Assembly: GCF_000801105.2 (NCBI RefSeq)
Contig: NC_079512.1
Span: 31,947,848 to 32,011,847 of the forward strand
From: Raphanus sativus
Taxonomy: Eukaryota; Streptophyta; Magnoliopsida; Brassicales; Brassicaceae
DNA: 64,000 nucleotides
Reading direction: 5' to 3'
This document shows positions 10,809 to 22,627 of the stretch, one piece after another. Within the stretch, counting starts at the first letter, position 1, and each line of letters begins with the position of its first letter. Made by a program: the position numbers and the translations under genes. The notes under the pieces were generated by a model. The model saw only the letters and a list, made by a program, of their open reading frames with translations. It was not told the origin of the DNA and searched no databases.

Positions 10809-13800
10809 ATGGGATCTGTGAAGGGAAGTTTCAAAGAATGTCTCTTTATTGGGGTCTTGTTCCTTCTAAATTGTGTCTTTGCTCAAGAAAGCAGCAATGA
10901 GGAGACAAAGGTTTGTAAAATGTTTTTCTTTTCCTTTCTTCTTATGTTCTTTCCTTGGTCATGTTATATTTGGTCGACTAATGAATTTTTCTTCTGATTG
11001 AGGTAGGCTTATATAGTTTATTTAGGCGAGAGGCAACACGATGATCCTGAGTTGGTCTCTGAATCACACCACAGGATGTTGGAATCAGTTTTCGAAAGGT
11101 ATATTATAAAATAAACAGGTTCTTGATTTTGTTTTTTTCTGTTGATGATGATGGTGAATTTCTCAAATGTTTTCAAACTGGTGATTCTGTTGTTTGATTT
11201 TGATTTTATGAAGCCCGGAAGCTGCTAGAGACTCCATCATCTACAACTATCACCATGGATTTTCCGGGTTTGCAGCCAGGCTTACAGAGTCACAGGCTAA
11301 GAAACTTTCAGGTTTGTCTTTTTGAATTTTAATGTAATTTTATAAAGCAAAATAGTTAATAAATTCTAAGAGCATCAGCATTGGTTAAGAATCTGCATGA
11401 GTCTCTCAACTTTTATTTTTAAATAATGTTTAGCCACTAAAAATTGATGCATATAAAAAAAAAGTTTCTTAAAAAACATAGTCTCTCATATGAAAGACTA
11501 TGAGAGCTCTTGTGAGGAAAGACTTTTGTACACTTCTTCTAACACATTATGTGGGTTTAATTTGTTTCATGTCATTATCCAGACCGTCCTGATGTTTTCA
11601 GCGTGGCCTCAAACCAAAAGCTAGCGTTGCATACCACTAGGGCTTATGACTATTTGGGCCTTTCGCCGATTCTTCCCAAAGGACTCCTGCATGAAAGCGA
11701 CATGGGAAGTGAACTTGTGATCGGTTTTCTTGACTCAGGAATATGGCCGGAGGCTCGAGCTTTTAACGACGAAGGGCTTGGACCAATACCAAAACACTGG
11801 AAAGGTGAGTGTGTAGCCGGAACTAGGTTTGACCCAGCAAAGCATTGCAACAGGAAGTTAGTAGGAGCAAAGTACTTCCTTGGTGGCGTGCATGAGAAAA
11901 ATCCAGGTGTCGAACTCAGTGGGTCTGATTTTATGTCAGCTAGAGCTATATCAAGTCACGGAACGATATCCTCTTCGGTAGCAGCCTCTTCGTTCGTGCC
12001 TAACGCTTCATACAAAGGTCTGGCACCTGGACTCATGAGAGGCGCTGCTCCAAAGGCTCGTATAGCTATGTACAAGGTTGGCTGGGTGATTGAACCTTAT
12101 GGTGCTGCTATGGCCGATTTTGTTAAGGCATTTGACGAAGCCATCAAAGATGGGGTTGATGTATTGTCGATTTCCATAGGCGGAGACGCACCTCCTTTCC
12201 GTCCACTTAACGCCGTTGAGCAAGATCTTCACATTGGGTCGTTCCATGCGGTGACTAAGGGTATTCCTGTTATAGCTTCAGCTGGTAACGGTGGCCCTGA
12301 AGCTTACTCTATAAGTAATGTAGCTCCGTGGTTATTCACAGTCGGTGCAACCAGCATTGACCGTACTTATTACGTAGACTTAACTTTTGGAAACAACATG
12401 ACCATGATGGTACGTAACGTGCTTCTTTTTCTTATATTTTTTTCTTCAATGGTGTTGGAAACTTACTGTCTTTGTAAAAACTGTATCAGGCTCAATCTTT
12501 GTATATAGGTGAGGGATTATTTGCTGAATTAGTTTACGTGGAAGATTGGGTACATGACACGTCTGATCTGAAGGGAAAAGTTGCCTTAACGTTTGCGAAA
12601 AATGATGAGGATGTGACGGGTGTTGACGACAAGTTAGGTTGCAAAGCGGTGATCATTGCACGAAGTTCTGATTATCTAACTGACGTTTTCGTTGATTCGT
12701 CTTCCAGCATCGCCGTAGACTATGAAGTCGGAACTAAGATTCTACAATACATCCGCTCGTCAAGGTGTTTCTTTTTACTTTTCGAGCAGCTTGGTTCTTG
12801 TGCATAAGTACATAAACATTGGTTCTGACTCTCAAAACTTAAAAAATAAAAATAATAATAAACCTCAACAATTAATTTAAAATTAATAAAGTTTTTATTA
12901 AATGTTTATGACCTCTAAAATCTCAAAGACGGTTGTGCTTCCTAGTCACATAGTAGTATGTTAAAAAAAACTGATTGTTTGTTTACTGTTATGTGTCTCT
13001 TCAGTTCGCCAACGGTTAGCATGAGTGTTGGTAAAACGTTCGTGGGGCGTCCTAAATCGACTACAGTTGCAGGATTCTCATGTAGAGGGCCTAGTGCACA
13101 ATCTCCTGCCATTCTCAAGGTTTTTCTTTACTTCTTGCGAAACAAAGTTTTGGAATCTTGAGTACTGTCGTTTTCAACAAGGCTGTATGTTAATGTCGCA
13201 GCCTGATATCGTAGCCCCTGGTGTGCTGCTTCTAGCAGCTGATATTAATGACACCCTGAGATCTGATAAAGGTCAATCAGATTTCAGTATAACTCAAGGA
13301 ACATCCGTTTCCGCTCCTCTTGTTGCCGGAATCGTTGTACTACTCAAAGCTTTACACCCTGACTGGTCTCCTGCTGCTTTAAAATCAGCTATCATGACTA
13401 CAGGTTCTTGAAAACTAAACCCTCTTTCTCCTCACCATAGAAAAACAAAAATAATATTAAATCAGATGTACTTCTAACTTAAAACCAGTTAAAGCATAAT
13501 TATCTGTTAGATACAGTGACAGTTTCTAACCGAAAAAAGAAATTAATGTTATATTTGTTTTGTTATATTTAATTTTCTAAAAACCAATTGAATTGCTAGT
13601 AGAATGATAAGTCCTTGTGGGTTTACAATCGATTCTTAAAAATACTTTTTTTTTATTTTTCTTACATGATAAGAACTCTCTCTAATACTGCTATTGGAGC
13701 TACTAATTTTGCGGTCTCTTGTTGTTGTTATAGCGTGGAAGACCGACCCATTCGGGGAACCTATGTTCGCGGAAGGGTTACCAAGGAAACTGCCAGATCC

Positions 13801-14290
13801 ATTTGACTATGGTGCAGGACTCGTGAACCCGGAAAGAGCCAAAGATCCAGGGCTAGTTTACGACATGAACCTCGACGATTACATCTTCTACTTTTGCGCC
13901 TCTGGTTACAATGATACTGCAATCACTGTACTCACTGGGAAACCAACAAAATGCTCGTATCCGTTACCGTCTGTTCTTGACGTTAACTATCCAGCCATCA
14001 CGATTCCAGAACTTGACGGAGAAGTGACGGTCACGAGAACGGTGACTAACGTTGGACCTGTGGACTCGGTTTATAGAGCCGTGGTCGAGGCTCCGGAAGG
14101 TGTGAAGATTGCTGTTGAACCGGAGACTCTAGTGTTCAACTCGAGCACGAAGAAAATTGGGTTCAAAGTTAGGGTTACGACGAGTCATAAGAGTGACACT
14201 GGTTACTTCTTTGGTAGCTTCACTTGGACTGATGGGACTAGAAATGTTGTCATTCCTTTGTCTGTTAGGACTCGTGTTTCGATGCTTTGA
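10809..14290 (+). CDS. SBT3.12: Subtilisin-like serine protease, SBT3.12-like (AT4G21326)
   Basis: Eight exons: 10809..10910, 11007..11098, 11214..11311, 11583..12409, 12490..12764, 13005..13119, 13202..13403, 13734..14290. Total 2268 nt, 755 residues. A signal peptide ([16 protein letters not shown]) leads into an I9 propeptide ([17 protein letters not shown]). Catalytic residues: Asp about 148 (IGFLDSGIW), His about 223 (SHGT), Asn (ASAGNGGP), Ser about 538 (QGTSVSAP). Unlike subtilase 1 it has no intron between the Asp and His blocks, lacks the Pro-rich linker, and has a relaxed His context ([10 protein letters not shown] instead of D-x-x-GHGTH). The C-terminal half and gene order match SBT3.12. 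A secreted protease is expected; activity is unproven. Confidence 0.87.
11477..11502. repeat. 26-bp near-perfect palindrome in subtilase 2 intron 3
   Basis: The sequence reads as an inverted repeat (CATAGTCTCTCATATG / AAAGACTATG) with one mismatched pair. It lies in the 271-bp third intron, close to a gagcatcagcattgg stretch at about 11371 that resembles a common MITE start. Probably a short MITE remnant. Confidence 0.5.
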
Positions 14291-14440
14291 TAAACAAGTT
14301 TCCTCAACTTCTTCATAAAATGTTATTATCTTTTTTTTTTTATAAATAAAATAAACAAATAATAGGAAATGTAATCATATTCTCTTTCTTTGACTCTAAC
14401 TGAAACCACATCAATAATAACAAACTGAGACTAAAAGATT

Positions 14441-14460
14441 CCCTCTCTCTCTCTCTCTCC
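14441..14460. repeat. CT microsatellite upstream of DYT1
   Basis: A run of CT dinucleotides about 105 bp before the DYT1 start codon, probably in the promoter or 5' leader. Such tracts are common in plant leaders. Confidence 0.6.
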
Positions 14461-14564
14461 CACATGAGAAGCAACTATATAACTCATGTCTTTTAACCAT
14501 TACAACATAAACAAGAAAAAGAGAAAACATTTGTCTGAAAATTATCAGAGAAGAAGGGAAAATA

Positions 14565-15388
14565 ATGGGCGGAGGAAACAGATTCCAAGAACCAGTGAGG
14601 ATTAGCCGTAGGAGACAAGTAAGGAAAGAGAAGGAAGAAGATGAAGTCAACGAAAGCTTCAAATCGCCAAATCTTGAAGCTGAGAGGCGTAGAAGGGAGA
14701 AGCTACATAGTCGGCTCATGGCTCTGCGATCTCACGTCCCAATTGTCACCAACGTAAATCCGAAATCTCAGTTTTTATTTTAATTTGTGTGTGTTTGTGT
14801 GTGTTTTGGTGATGATCGTTGTAGTTTTTGTTTTATCCAGATGACTAAAGCAAGTATTGTTGAAGATGCGATTTGTTACATAGGAGAGCTTCAGAAGATT
14901 GTTCAGAATCTTACAGAGAAGCTTCATGAAATGGAAGAAGGTCCTCTTGAGATTGATGAACAACAAACGGATCATATTATAAAACCTGAAGTTGAAACTA
15001 TTGTTCTTAAAGAGGAGATGAAGAAATTGGGAATCGAGGTTTTTTTATTTCTCAGCCGGTTCTTGGTTCGTTTTTTTTTAAAAATCTTTCTTAATGATTT
15101 TTTTTTTTTTGTTATTTTGGACAGGAGAATGTGCAGTTGTGTAAGATCGGGGAGAGGAAATTTTGGTTAAAGATCACAACAGAGAAGAAACCTGGGATCT
15201 TTACTAAGTTCATGGATGTTATGAGTTTTATGGGATTTGAGATCATTGACATTACTCTAGCTACATCAAATGGTGCAATTATTATTTGTTCCTCTGTTCA
15301 GATAATTCAGGGACTTTGTGATGGTGACTCTGTTGATCTTCAACAGACAAAGGACTTTCTCTTGGAAGTCATGAGGAGCAATCCATGA
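14565..15388 (+). CDS. DYT1: bHLH transcription factor DYT1 (DYSFUNCTIONAL TAPETUM 1)
   Basis: Three exons (14565..14753, 14841..15038, 15125..15388) encode 216 residues; Arabidopsis DYT1 has 207. The start MGGGNRFQEPVRISRR, the basic region (PNLEAERRRREKLHSRL) and helix-loop-helix (LRSHVPIVTNMTKASIVEDA, then ICYIGELQ) match DYT1 closely. The C-terminal ACT-like region (ENVQLCKIGERKFWLKI) and end FLLEVMRSNP are also shared. In Arabidopsis DYT1 acts in the anther nucleus with bHLH partners and drives TDF1, AMS and the tapetum programme; loss causes male sterility. It lies 274 bp downstream of the SBT3.12-like gene. A CT-rich tract at about 14440-14460 lies in the probable 5' leader. All key bHLH residues are present. 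Confidence 0.95.
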
Positions 15389-16265
15389 GTGATAACATCT
15401 TGGAAAATTTCGAGCTAATAAAGATTTCTATTGATTTAAAAATTTTAATCCTAGTTTTATTTGAAATGATTCAGATGAAACAGAGCTTTATCTCATCTCA
15501 TTTGTTTCTGCAAAATGTTGTTAATTATCCTCTGTTTCTGCCTCAGTCCAGTGTTGATTGAACCTTCTAGTTAGTACAGAGGCTTCTCTTTTCCTTTTCA
15601 TTTGATGCTATGACGTGTGAGAAAACATAGATTGTTGCAATTTCTTAGAAACTTGTAGTGATCTATAAGTGTGACTAAAAAATTGAACTAAAGCAAACTT
15701 CTCAGAACAAAAAGTTTTAACAATATTCTAAGAATCAATCTAGGCAGCAGCAAAGCATCCCTATAATCGCCAAATCAGATATAAATAGCAGCAGCAAAGC
15801 ATCCCTGTAATCGCAAAATCAGATACAAATGGAAAGAGTTTTTTTAGAATGATTTTTGAAAAAGGTTTGATGGTAGTTTTGGGTTTTTTTTATCAACTAG
15901 AAAGATAGATAAATGGGTTTTTAGGGTAAAACAAAATATAAGGAAACATAATTTCGCAATTGTTCAGGTAAAGAAAGGAAATCACCAGATAATTAATAAT
16001 TTATATTACCATCCGACCCGAAAATGGGCCAAATTCGACAATAGGGCTTAATCATAATTGAGCTTTAAATGGGCCAAATTCGAGTTGACCCTACTTTATA
16101 AATTCCTACTATTTCAGGGAAGATTTGCCCAAGCGATGTTTACTCTTTTATTTTTAAAATTAAAAACACAACAGAGCTAAGGTCAACAGACAAATATAAT
16201 TTGTTATAAAACACTTTTGACCTTCCTACTCCACGAAATATTCAATTAACAGTATATTTTTAATA
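15389..16265. other. Intergenic, DYT1 downstream
   Basis: No gene seen. It contains a 44-bp tandem duplication at 15744-15830 (gcagcagcaaagcatccct units) and a repeated atgggccaaattcga motif at about 16023 and 16069. Confidence 0.5.
15744..15830. repeat. Two-copy tandem repeat of about 44 bp
   Basis: Copies 15744-15787 and 15788-15830 begin gcagcagcaaagcatccct and differ at a few positions. Likely replication slippage. Confidence 0.8.
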
Positions 16266-16494
16266 CTCCCTCCGTTTCAAATTATATGTCGTTCTAAAGC
16301 AAAATTTTTGTTTCAAAATAAGTGTCGTTTTCGGTTTTCAATGCAAAATTTATTGAAAATATTCTCTATTCTATTTTTATATTGGTTGATGTGTATTGGT
16401 AATAGTATTTTTATTTTGGAAATATGTAAAATTAAATGTTTTCTTAATCTGTGTGCAAAGACTTAGAACGACAAATAATATGAAACGGAGGGAG
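16266..16494. mobile_element. Stowaway (Tc1/mariner-type) MITE, copy 1
   Basis: The ends are CTCCCTCCGTTTCAAATTAT and ATATGAAACGGAGGGAG, an inverted repeat with the Stowaway signature, flanked by TA (16264-16265 and 16495-16496). The 229-bp body has no coding capacity. It resembles the copy at 20057-20294. Confidence 0.9.
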
Positions 16495-16496
16495 TA

Positions 16497-17884
16497 TATA
16501 TAACGTATACTGTTTACCATGGAACGAAAATATTACTTTTACAAAGCCAAATGACTTAAAACAGCAACAACTCTATATGCTCTTATGAATTTTGGTCTTA
16601 AGATTCTAATTCTATTGAGCTAAGATCCTATGAAAACGAATTTAAAATTAATTAGTTAAATGGCAAAACCAGTTAACGTTAATTAAATGATAGTTCTCAT
16701 AAATAACAGTTTAATTTGTTGAACTCCTTTTATAAAAGGTGGTGCTTAACCTAATTCACTATGACAAGACAACAAATGCTAATATATATGTATGTTATGT
16801 GTCAACTAAACAAATAACTAAAATCATTGGTGGAGTCAAACCATATGACATGAGCACACATGTATGTGAGGAAAAGAAGATTTTGGGAGTCTTTCTGAAA
16901 TTAAAAGAAGGTAAAAACTAAACAACGTCCCAAATAAATTCGAGTGGGTACCTATATATGGCTTATTTCATATAGTATATACATAAAAAAGATATACTTT
17001 GATAGTGGTCATATATACTGATATACCAACAATTCGTTAGTCATTTCCTGATAGAAACTCCACTTATAATCCAATGCATTACGATCTCTAACTATGTATA
17101 TAAATATATTAGCCGGAAACAAGAAACTCCACTTTTGGTTTTTGTGTGAGCGAGAACCCTTTTTGCCAATGGATTTGGTAATGTTGACTTTCTTTTTATA
17201 TATCTTTACCAATTTATGTTGTATGTACGTGTTCATATACCGAATACATCTATCTTTATATGTGAAACGGTGACATCATTTTTGTTAAGATTTATGTACA
17301 AAGAAGAAATTATCTAATTATTTGGATCATCAAACCCCCAAAAAAATTCCATGTAGGATGTATTCTCTTTTAATTTTGCAAGAAAAATATATAGAACACA
17401 TCATATATGATTATTGATTAACTAGAAATACATGCACGTACAATTGAATAAAATTACAATATAACCTGTTTTTCTTTACTTTAGACAATTTCTTTTTTAC
17501 TTTAGACAATTCTACATGCACACTAAACATTTTTTCGTCAAATACATCCAACCTAAGAGTACTACCATCACTCCAAATTTAGTAGCAATATAATTAGTTT
17601 AATAACTAATTGAAATTTTTTTAAAGTATTGTGTATGTATAATGGTAGAGAAATTAATATGGTCACTCACATTAGCATTATGCCTTGAATTACTAAATCA
17701 AAACTAAAAGTTACATTTTTTTTTTGCTAAAACTAAAGGTTACATTTTACGTACCTAATTTTGTGTCTTAACTTATTTGCTTATGACCTAATTTCCTGGC
17801 CGGTAAGATACCTAATTTTGTCGCATAATTATGGATTATGTAGATTTATCTATTATCAACTGAGTATATATATATATATATATA
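16497..17884. other. Intergenic, AT-rich
   Basis: No supported gene. A TA microsatellite at about 17865-17884 abuts the next element. Confidence 0.45.
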
Positions 17885-18495
17885 GACTTTTTCTTCACCA
17901 ACCAATAGGAAGTTGTCATTTTAAATCTAGTATTTTTTAATTAAGGAAACAAAATAACTTGTCAAATTATATTATACTTTTAAAATAAATAAAAAGATTA
18001 AATAAATAAAAATAACAATAGTTCTAAAAATATTATTTTTAAAAAATATTTATTTATAAAATTTAGAGTTTAGTGTTTAAGATTTATAGTTTAGAATTTA
18101 TCCAAATGTTTATTGTTTTTCCAAGGGTTATAGTTTACCCAAGGGTTTAGGGTTTACCCAAGGGTTTAGGGTTTAAGATTAGAGTTTAGGGTTTAGTGTT
18201 TTGTTGACAACATGTTTAGTGTTTTTCCAAGGGTTTAGGGTTTATCCAAGGGTTTAGGATTTAGGATTAGAGTTTAGGGTTTATTATTAGAGTTTAGGGT
18301 TTAGTTGACAACATTAATTTTTAATTCGTTTTTATATACTATTTTTATTTATTTTTAAATTTTATTTTGAAAATATAATATACTTTGACAAGTTATTTGT
18401 TTCCTTAATTAAAAGATACTAAATCTAAAATGACAATTTTCTATTGGTTGGTGAACCTTTAGGTTCACCCTATGGAGTGAACCCAAGAATAACTC
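17885..18495. mobile_element. Inverted-repeat (MULE-like) element with telomere-like core
   Basis: Inverted arms of about 110 bp (about 17893-18000 and 18360-18467) share TTCACCAACCAATAG and an attaaggaaacaaaataacttgtcaaa stretch in opposite orientation. The centre (about 18060-18305) is a degenerate array of tttagggttta units, close to the plant telomere repeat TTTAGGG. The left arm lacks about 30 bp present on the right (a ggttcacc-containing stretch). A 9-bp duplication atatatata on both sides is possible but low-complexity, so the superfamily is uncertain. Confidence 0.65.
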
Positions 18496-18584
18496 ATATA
18501 TATATCGATGACGTATAAAATTACTCTTGCGACTCTTATATAAATAAAATATTCCCAAGTTTGTTGACTAAACCTCATCGTCAC

Positions 18585-18593
18585 CTATAAATG
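18585..18593 (+). promoter_or_regulatory. Probable TATA box of B70
   Basis: CTATAAATG lies about 103 bp before the B70 start codon, a normal distance for a plant TATA box plus leader. Position-based inference only. Confidence 0.45.
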
Positions 18594-18695
18594 CAAACCC
18601 ATTATCGACAATCATAATCTTCATGCAAACTCCAATATTTCGAAGAAAATAAAAGAAACAAACCTAAACCAAATAACTTACTTAACCAACAAGAC

Positions 18696-20694
18696 ATGAC
18701 GGAAAAATTCGAAACCGCTGGAGTTTGTACCGGAACATGGTGGAGTTTCCCCAACGGCATGTTCTCCGACTTCTCTCAGCCACGTTCTACTGAAATATCC
18801 ATCGATATTGGCGGATTTGAATGGCATAACATTGATGATATCGATGTTGAAACCTATGACAAGAGCCATACTTCTACATTATCAAGCAGTGCAAATCTTG
18901 ATTCCACCTCACAAGTCAATGTTTGGAACCAACATTATAACCAGTAAGTGGTTACTATATACACGCATATATATCAATATCTGATGTGATGCAAAAATCA
19001 TGATTTTGAGTTTTAACCTTCTTTTTCCAGTCGTGAAGAAGAAAGATTCGATCCGATAAGTAGTTTCTTAGAAGGATTGTTTGATAACAGTGAGCAACTA
19101 TCGGTTCCTAGTGTGAAACCAGAACTACTCGAAAGCTTTCACTTCTTCGATGACGTTTTCTTGGACGAATCAAGAACTGTATCAGTCTTTGATAACGAGA
19201 TTGGAGACAAACATGAGGAAGAAATACAAGCAAAGAAGAGTCTAATTACTTGCAAAGTACGTAAACGTGTTTAGCTTCTTCTTCTTTTTTGTAACTAACG
19301 TGTTTAGCTTCTTTCATAATAGAAAATTTCCAATCTTTCCTTTAGATTTTAATGTTGTGACTATTTCAGAGAGCTAGTGAAAAAACTGAAGACCTCGAAG
19401 ATAATGAGCCACTACAGCCATCAAAAAGGCCAAGACTCGAGACCCTATCACAGTTTCCGAGCTTCAAAGTTAGTAACAAAATTTATTTCACGCACAATTG
19501 CACAAATTTATTTGATCCCTTTTTCCTTATTTAAACTTTAGTTTCAGTTATTTATATAAACGCATGTAAAGACAAAATAAGTTTGGAAATAAAAAATAAA
19601 TATAAGTACTTCATAAGAAAGATACAAGTACTTTGTTACATTTTAGTCTTTTCTAAAACCTTACTCTTAAACTTTATTCTGATGAACTATTTTGATTGAG
19701 AAGGTTCGTAAAGAGAAACTAGGAGATCGAATCACCGCGCTTCAACAGTTAGTTTCACCCTTCGGCAAGGTTGGTGTCCTTCATCATCAGTTATATATAG
19801 GCTTATAGCTTGTACTAATATTTGAATTAATTAACCACATATAGTTTTTTTTTCGAAAAAATGGCTTTTATAAAAACCACATATAGTTAAATAACATTTT
19901 TTAATCATTTCATTTATTCATTTATTATAATTAGTATTATTGATTTCTGATTATTTCTGCAGACAGACACTGCTTCTGTCCTACATGATGCTATAGAGTA
20001 TATCAAATTTCTTCAAGAACAAATCACTGTAAGTTTATCTCATAATATATAAATTACTCCCTCCTTTTCAGATTAGTTGTCGTTCTAGAGAAAAAATTTC
20101 GTTTTAAAATAAGTGTCGTTTTCGAATTTCAATGCAAAATTTATTAACAAGATTCTTCTGTATATTTTTTTATTGGTTAAAATATGGTTAAATGTATAGA
20201 TAATTGTGTTTTTATCTTGGAAATATATAAATTATATGTTTTATTAATATGTGTGCATAAGTCTAAAACGATAATTAAAATGAAACGGATGGAGTATTTG
20301 TTAACATTTAGACCAAGAAAGAATATATGTTAACTTTTATTTACTCTTGTATAGAACCTAATTATTGCCGTTTAATCATTTATAACATGAATAGGTCTCG
20401 AGTAATCCACATCTGAACTCTAGAGGATCTGGTGAACAGAAGCAGGTACTTAAGTTTTATGGTTAAACAACTCTATAATCTATATTTTACGTAGTAGTTT
20501 AATTTTTGTTCTTTTGCTTTACTGTTCTTTTGCTTTACTAACCATAAGATTTTTTTTTTTAATTCTAGTGTTCATACAATGACCCTCATGCCATAGACTC
20601 TAGTCCAAGACAAGATCTTCGAAGCCGCGGTCTTTGTCTGATGCCGATTTCAAGTACTTTCTCCACCTCTCCGCCGCATTTTGGACTCATCTAA
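18696..20694 (+). CDS. B70: Atypical bHLH transcription factor B70 (bHLH103-like, AT4G21340)
   Basis: Seven exons (18696..18943, 19031..19256, 19370..19468, 19704..19769, 19963..20028, 20395..20445, 20569..20694) sum to 882 nt, 293 residues. The bHLH lies at about residues 180-240 (KRPRLETLSQFPSFKVRKEK, LGDRITALQQLVSPFGKTD, then TASVLHDAIEYIKFLQEQI). The basic region lacks the usual H-E-R DNA contacts and has the PFGKTDTASVL signature of the atypical subgroup that includes bHLH103, 110, 123 and 133. The N-terminus is acidic and Ser-rich. B70 is one of the genes flanking the Arabidopsis S locus. A Stowaway MITE sits in intron 5. A nuclear role is expected; targets are unknown. Confidence 0.88.
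20057..20294. mobile_element. Stowaway MITE, copy 2, in B70 intron 5
   Basis: It starts CTCCCTCCTTTTCAGATTAG, ends TGAAACGGATGGAG, and is flanked by TA (20055-20056 and 20295-20296). The 238-bp body aligns by eye with the 16266-16494 copy but is more diverged at its termini, so it is probably an older insertion. Confidence 0.87.
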
Positions 20695-22627
20695 GTTCTG
20701 AAATTAAACTCTTACAGTAATCCCAAACTATAATTATTACACACATGTCCGAACATAAACTTTGTTTTGGTAAGAACTGTAAATTAAGTTTGTTTAAGAA
20801 ATGTGTTATATTGTTGGCTTACTTACTACGGTTTAGTTGTATCACCAGGAAAGAAAGAATTGATTTCGTGATTTCGAGGATTTTTCGTTACCAACCATGC
20901 TATTTTATGTTTAGATTCAATTATTCTGTCGTTTTAACGGCAGAAAAAACAAGAATGCGTGATACTAGTTAGGCTACTATTACTGTTAAGTGCATTTTTT
21001 CACAATTCGTGATTCCACTACACAAATTATTATTTTTCCACAGTCCGTGTCCGTGAAACCTGTAAGAATCTAGATAAGGAAATGGAATATTGTGGATATT
21101 TTGATAGACAAATAAAATGGTGTTTTTGTCAACTAAATTAGATAAGTTAGAGAATTAGCATTGATATATTTTTATAAAATATAATATTAGTATAACCTAT
21201 TATTCAATTAAATTTTAAAATAAAAAGTTAGATCAATAATAAAGAGACAAAATTTCCAAGAATTGTGTGACATTTTTAATAGTATCTTTTAAAATATTTT
21301 AATTGGATCTTTAAATTATAAATCTTTCTCAATTGTTATCTCTTCTCTTTTTTTTAATCATTTTCATATATTTTATTTAATTTAATTTTTTGGAAAAGTT
21401 CATCTAGATACTATTGATCAGGATACCCTTAATATCTCAACGAAAGAGATTTTCAATTTAAAATTCTCTCTTTAATAAAGCAGCTCCTTTTGATGATACT
21501 CAAAGGACACAACTCTGTTTTGTTTTGTTTGTGTGCCCTCAAATCAAGGCATATGATTGAATAAAAAAACATACAACAATCATTTTTTTAAGCACTGTTT
21601 CCGAAGAACAAAAAGAGCAAGAGTCAACAGAAAAAAGAACACCTCTTTTTTTTATTTGTAGAAAGAAATCATTGCAGACGATAGACGATATGCTTTTGCT
21701 ACGAGCACGCCACAATTTTAACTAAAAAAATAACTCCAATTCGAGTAGACAAGAATCATAAAGTACACTAACTGGTTTGTCTCAGTGACTGTTGCAGTAC
21801 AAAGACAGGTTTGTCATGTGGAATCATCAACGTTCTTAGGATACTAACAAAAAAAAAGATTGGAGAATATGGTTTCTTGAATCCATGAATGTTTACACAA
21901 AACCAAATAGATCAATCAAGTGCTCAGAATAAATTGATTTGTAAGAACTAAGAAGCAATGATTGTCACTGTTTCTGCATATACCAACACAGTGATTCAAC
22001 TAGCAAACAGTATGCACCCAAATTGAGTGAATCAAAAACCAAACAAAAGTGCAATAATCACTACTGTTGCTATTCATTAGAAATCATGTAAAAAATTTAG
22101 GCACCACGATACCTGAACTTGACCCGTTAAAGGCAGTCTCTGTCGGTTCATGTAAGAATAACTTGCAACAAAAGGGTTGGATTCAACATGGAAGGGATTA
22201 AACGCTATGGAAATGAAATGCTTCACTGATCAAAACATTAAACGTTTATGTAAGTAAGAAAGAATAGTTACAACAACTAATGGTTGGCAACAGAGAAGAC
22301 ACTAAACGCTATGAAAATGGTAAAAGATTACAATTTTCTTGAAAATAACTTAACTGTATGATCCTTTTATTTCTTTGAATGTACATAAAACGAAAACCTT
22401 AAGAAAGCATTTGCATTTTGCTTTGTTGAAAACCTAAGCCTTTTGTTTTGTTCTTCCTTTCATTTGTACATGAACTACAAGAGGAGAATCCAGCACAGCA
22501 AAAACCTCCCATCTTAACTCCATATTCAGACCAGACCAGACAAACAAAACAACACAACTTTAATCCCCAAAACCACCACCGACGATCGAAGACCTGATCC
22601 TTTAAACATTTTCCACACTCCCAAAAG
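20695..22627. other. Intergenic between B70 and PUB8
   Basis: About 1.9 kb with no supported gene. Short open frames here show no family resemblance. The right part should be the PUB8 3' UTR, since PUB8 is on the minus strand. Confidence 0.45.
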
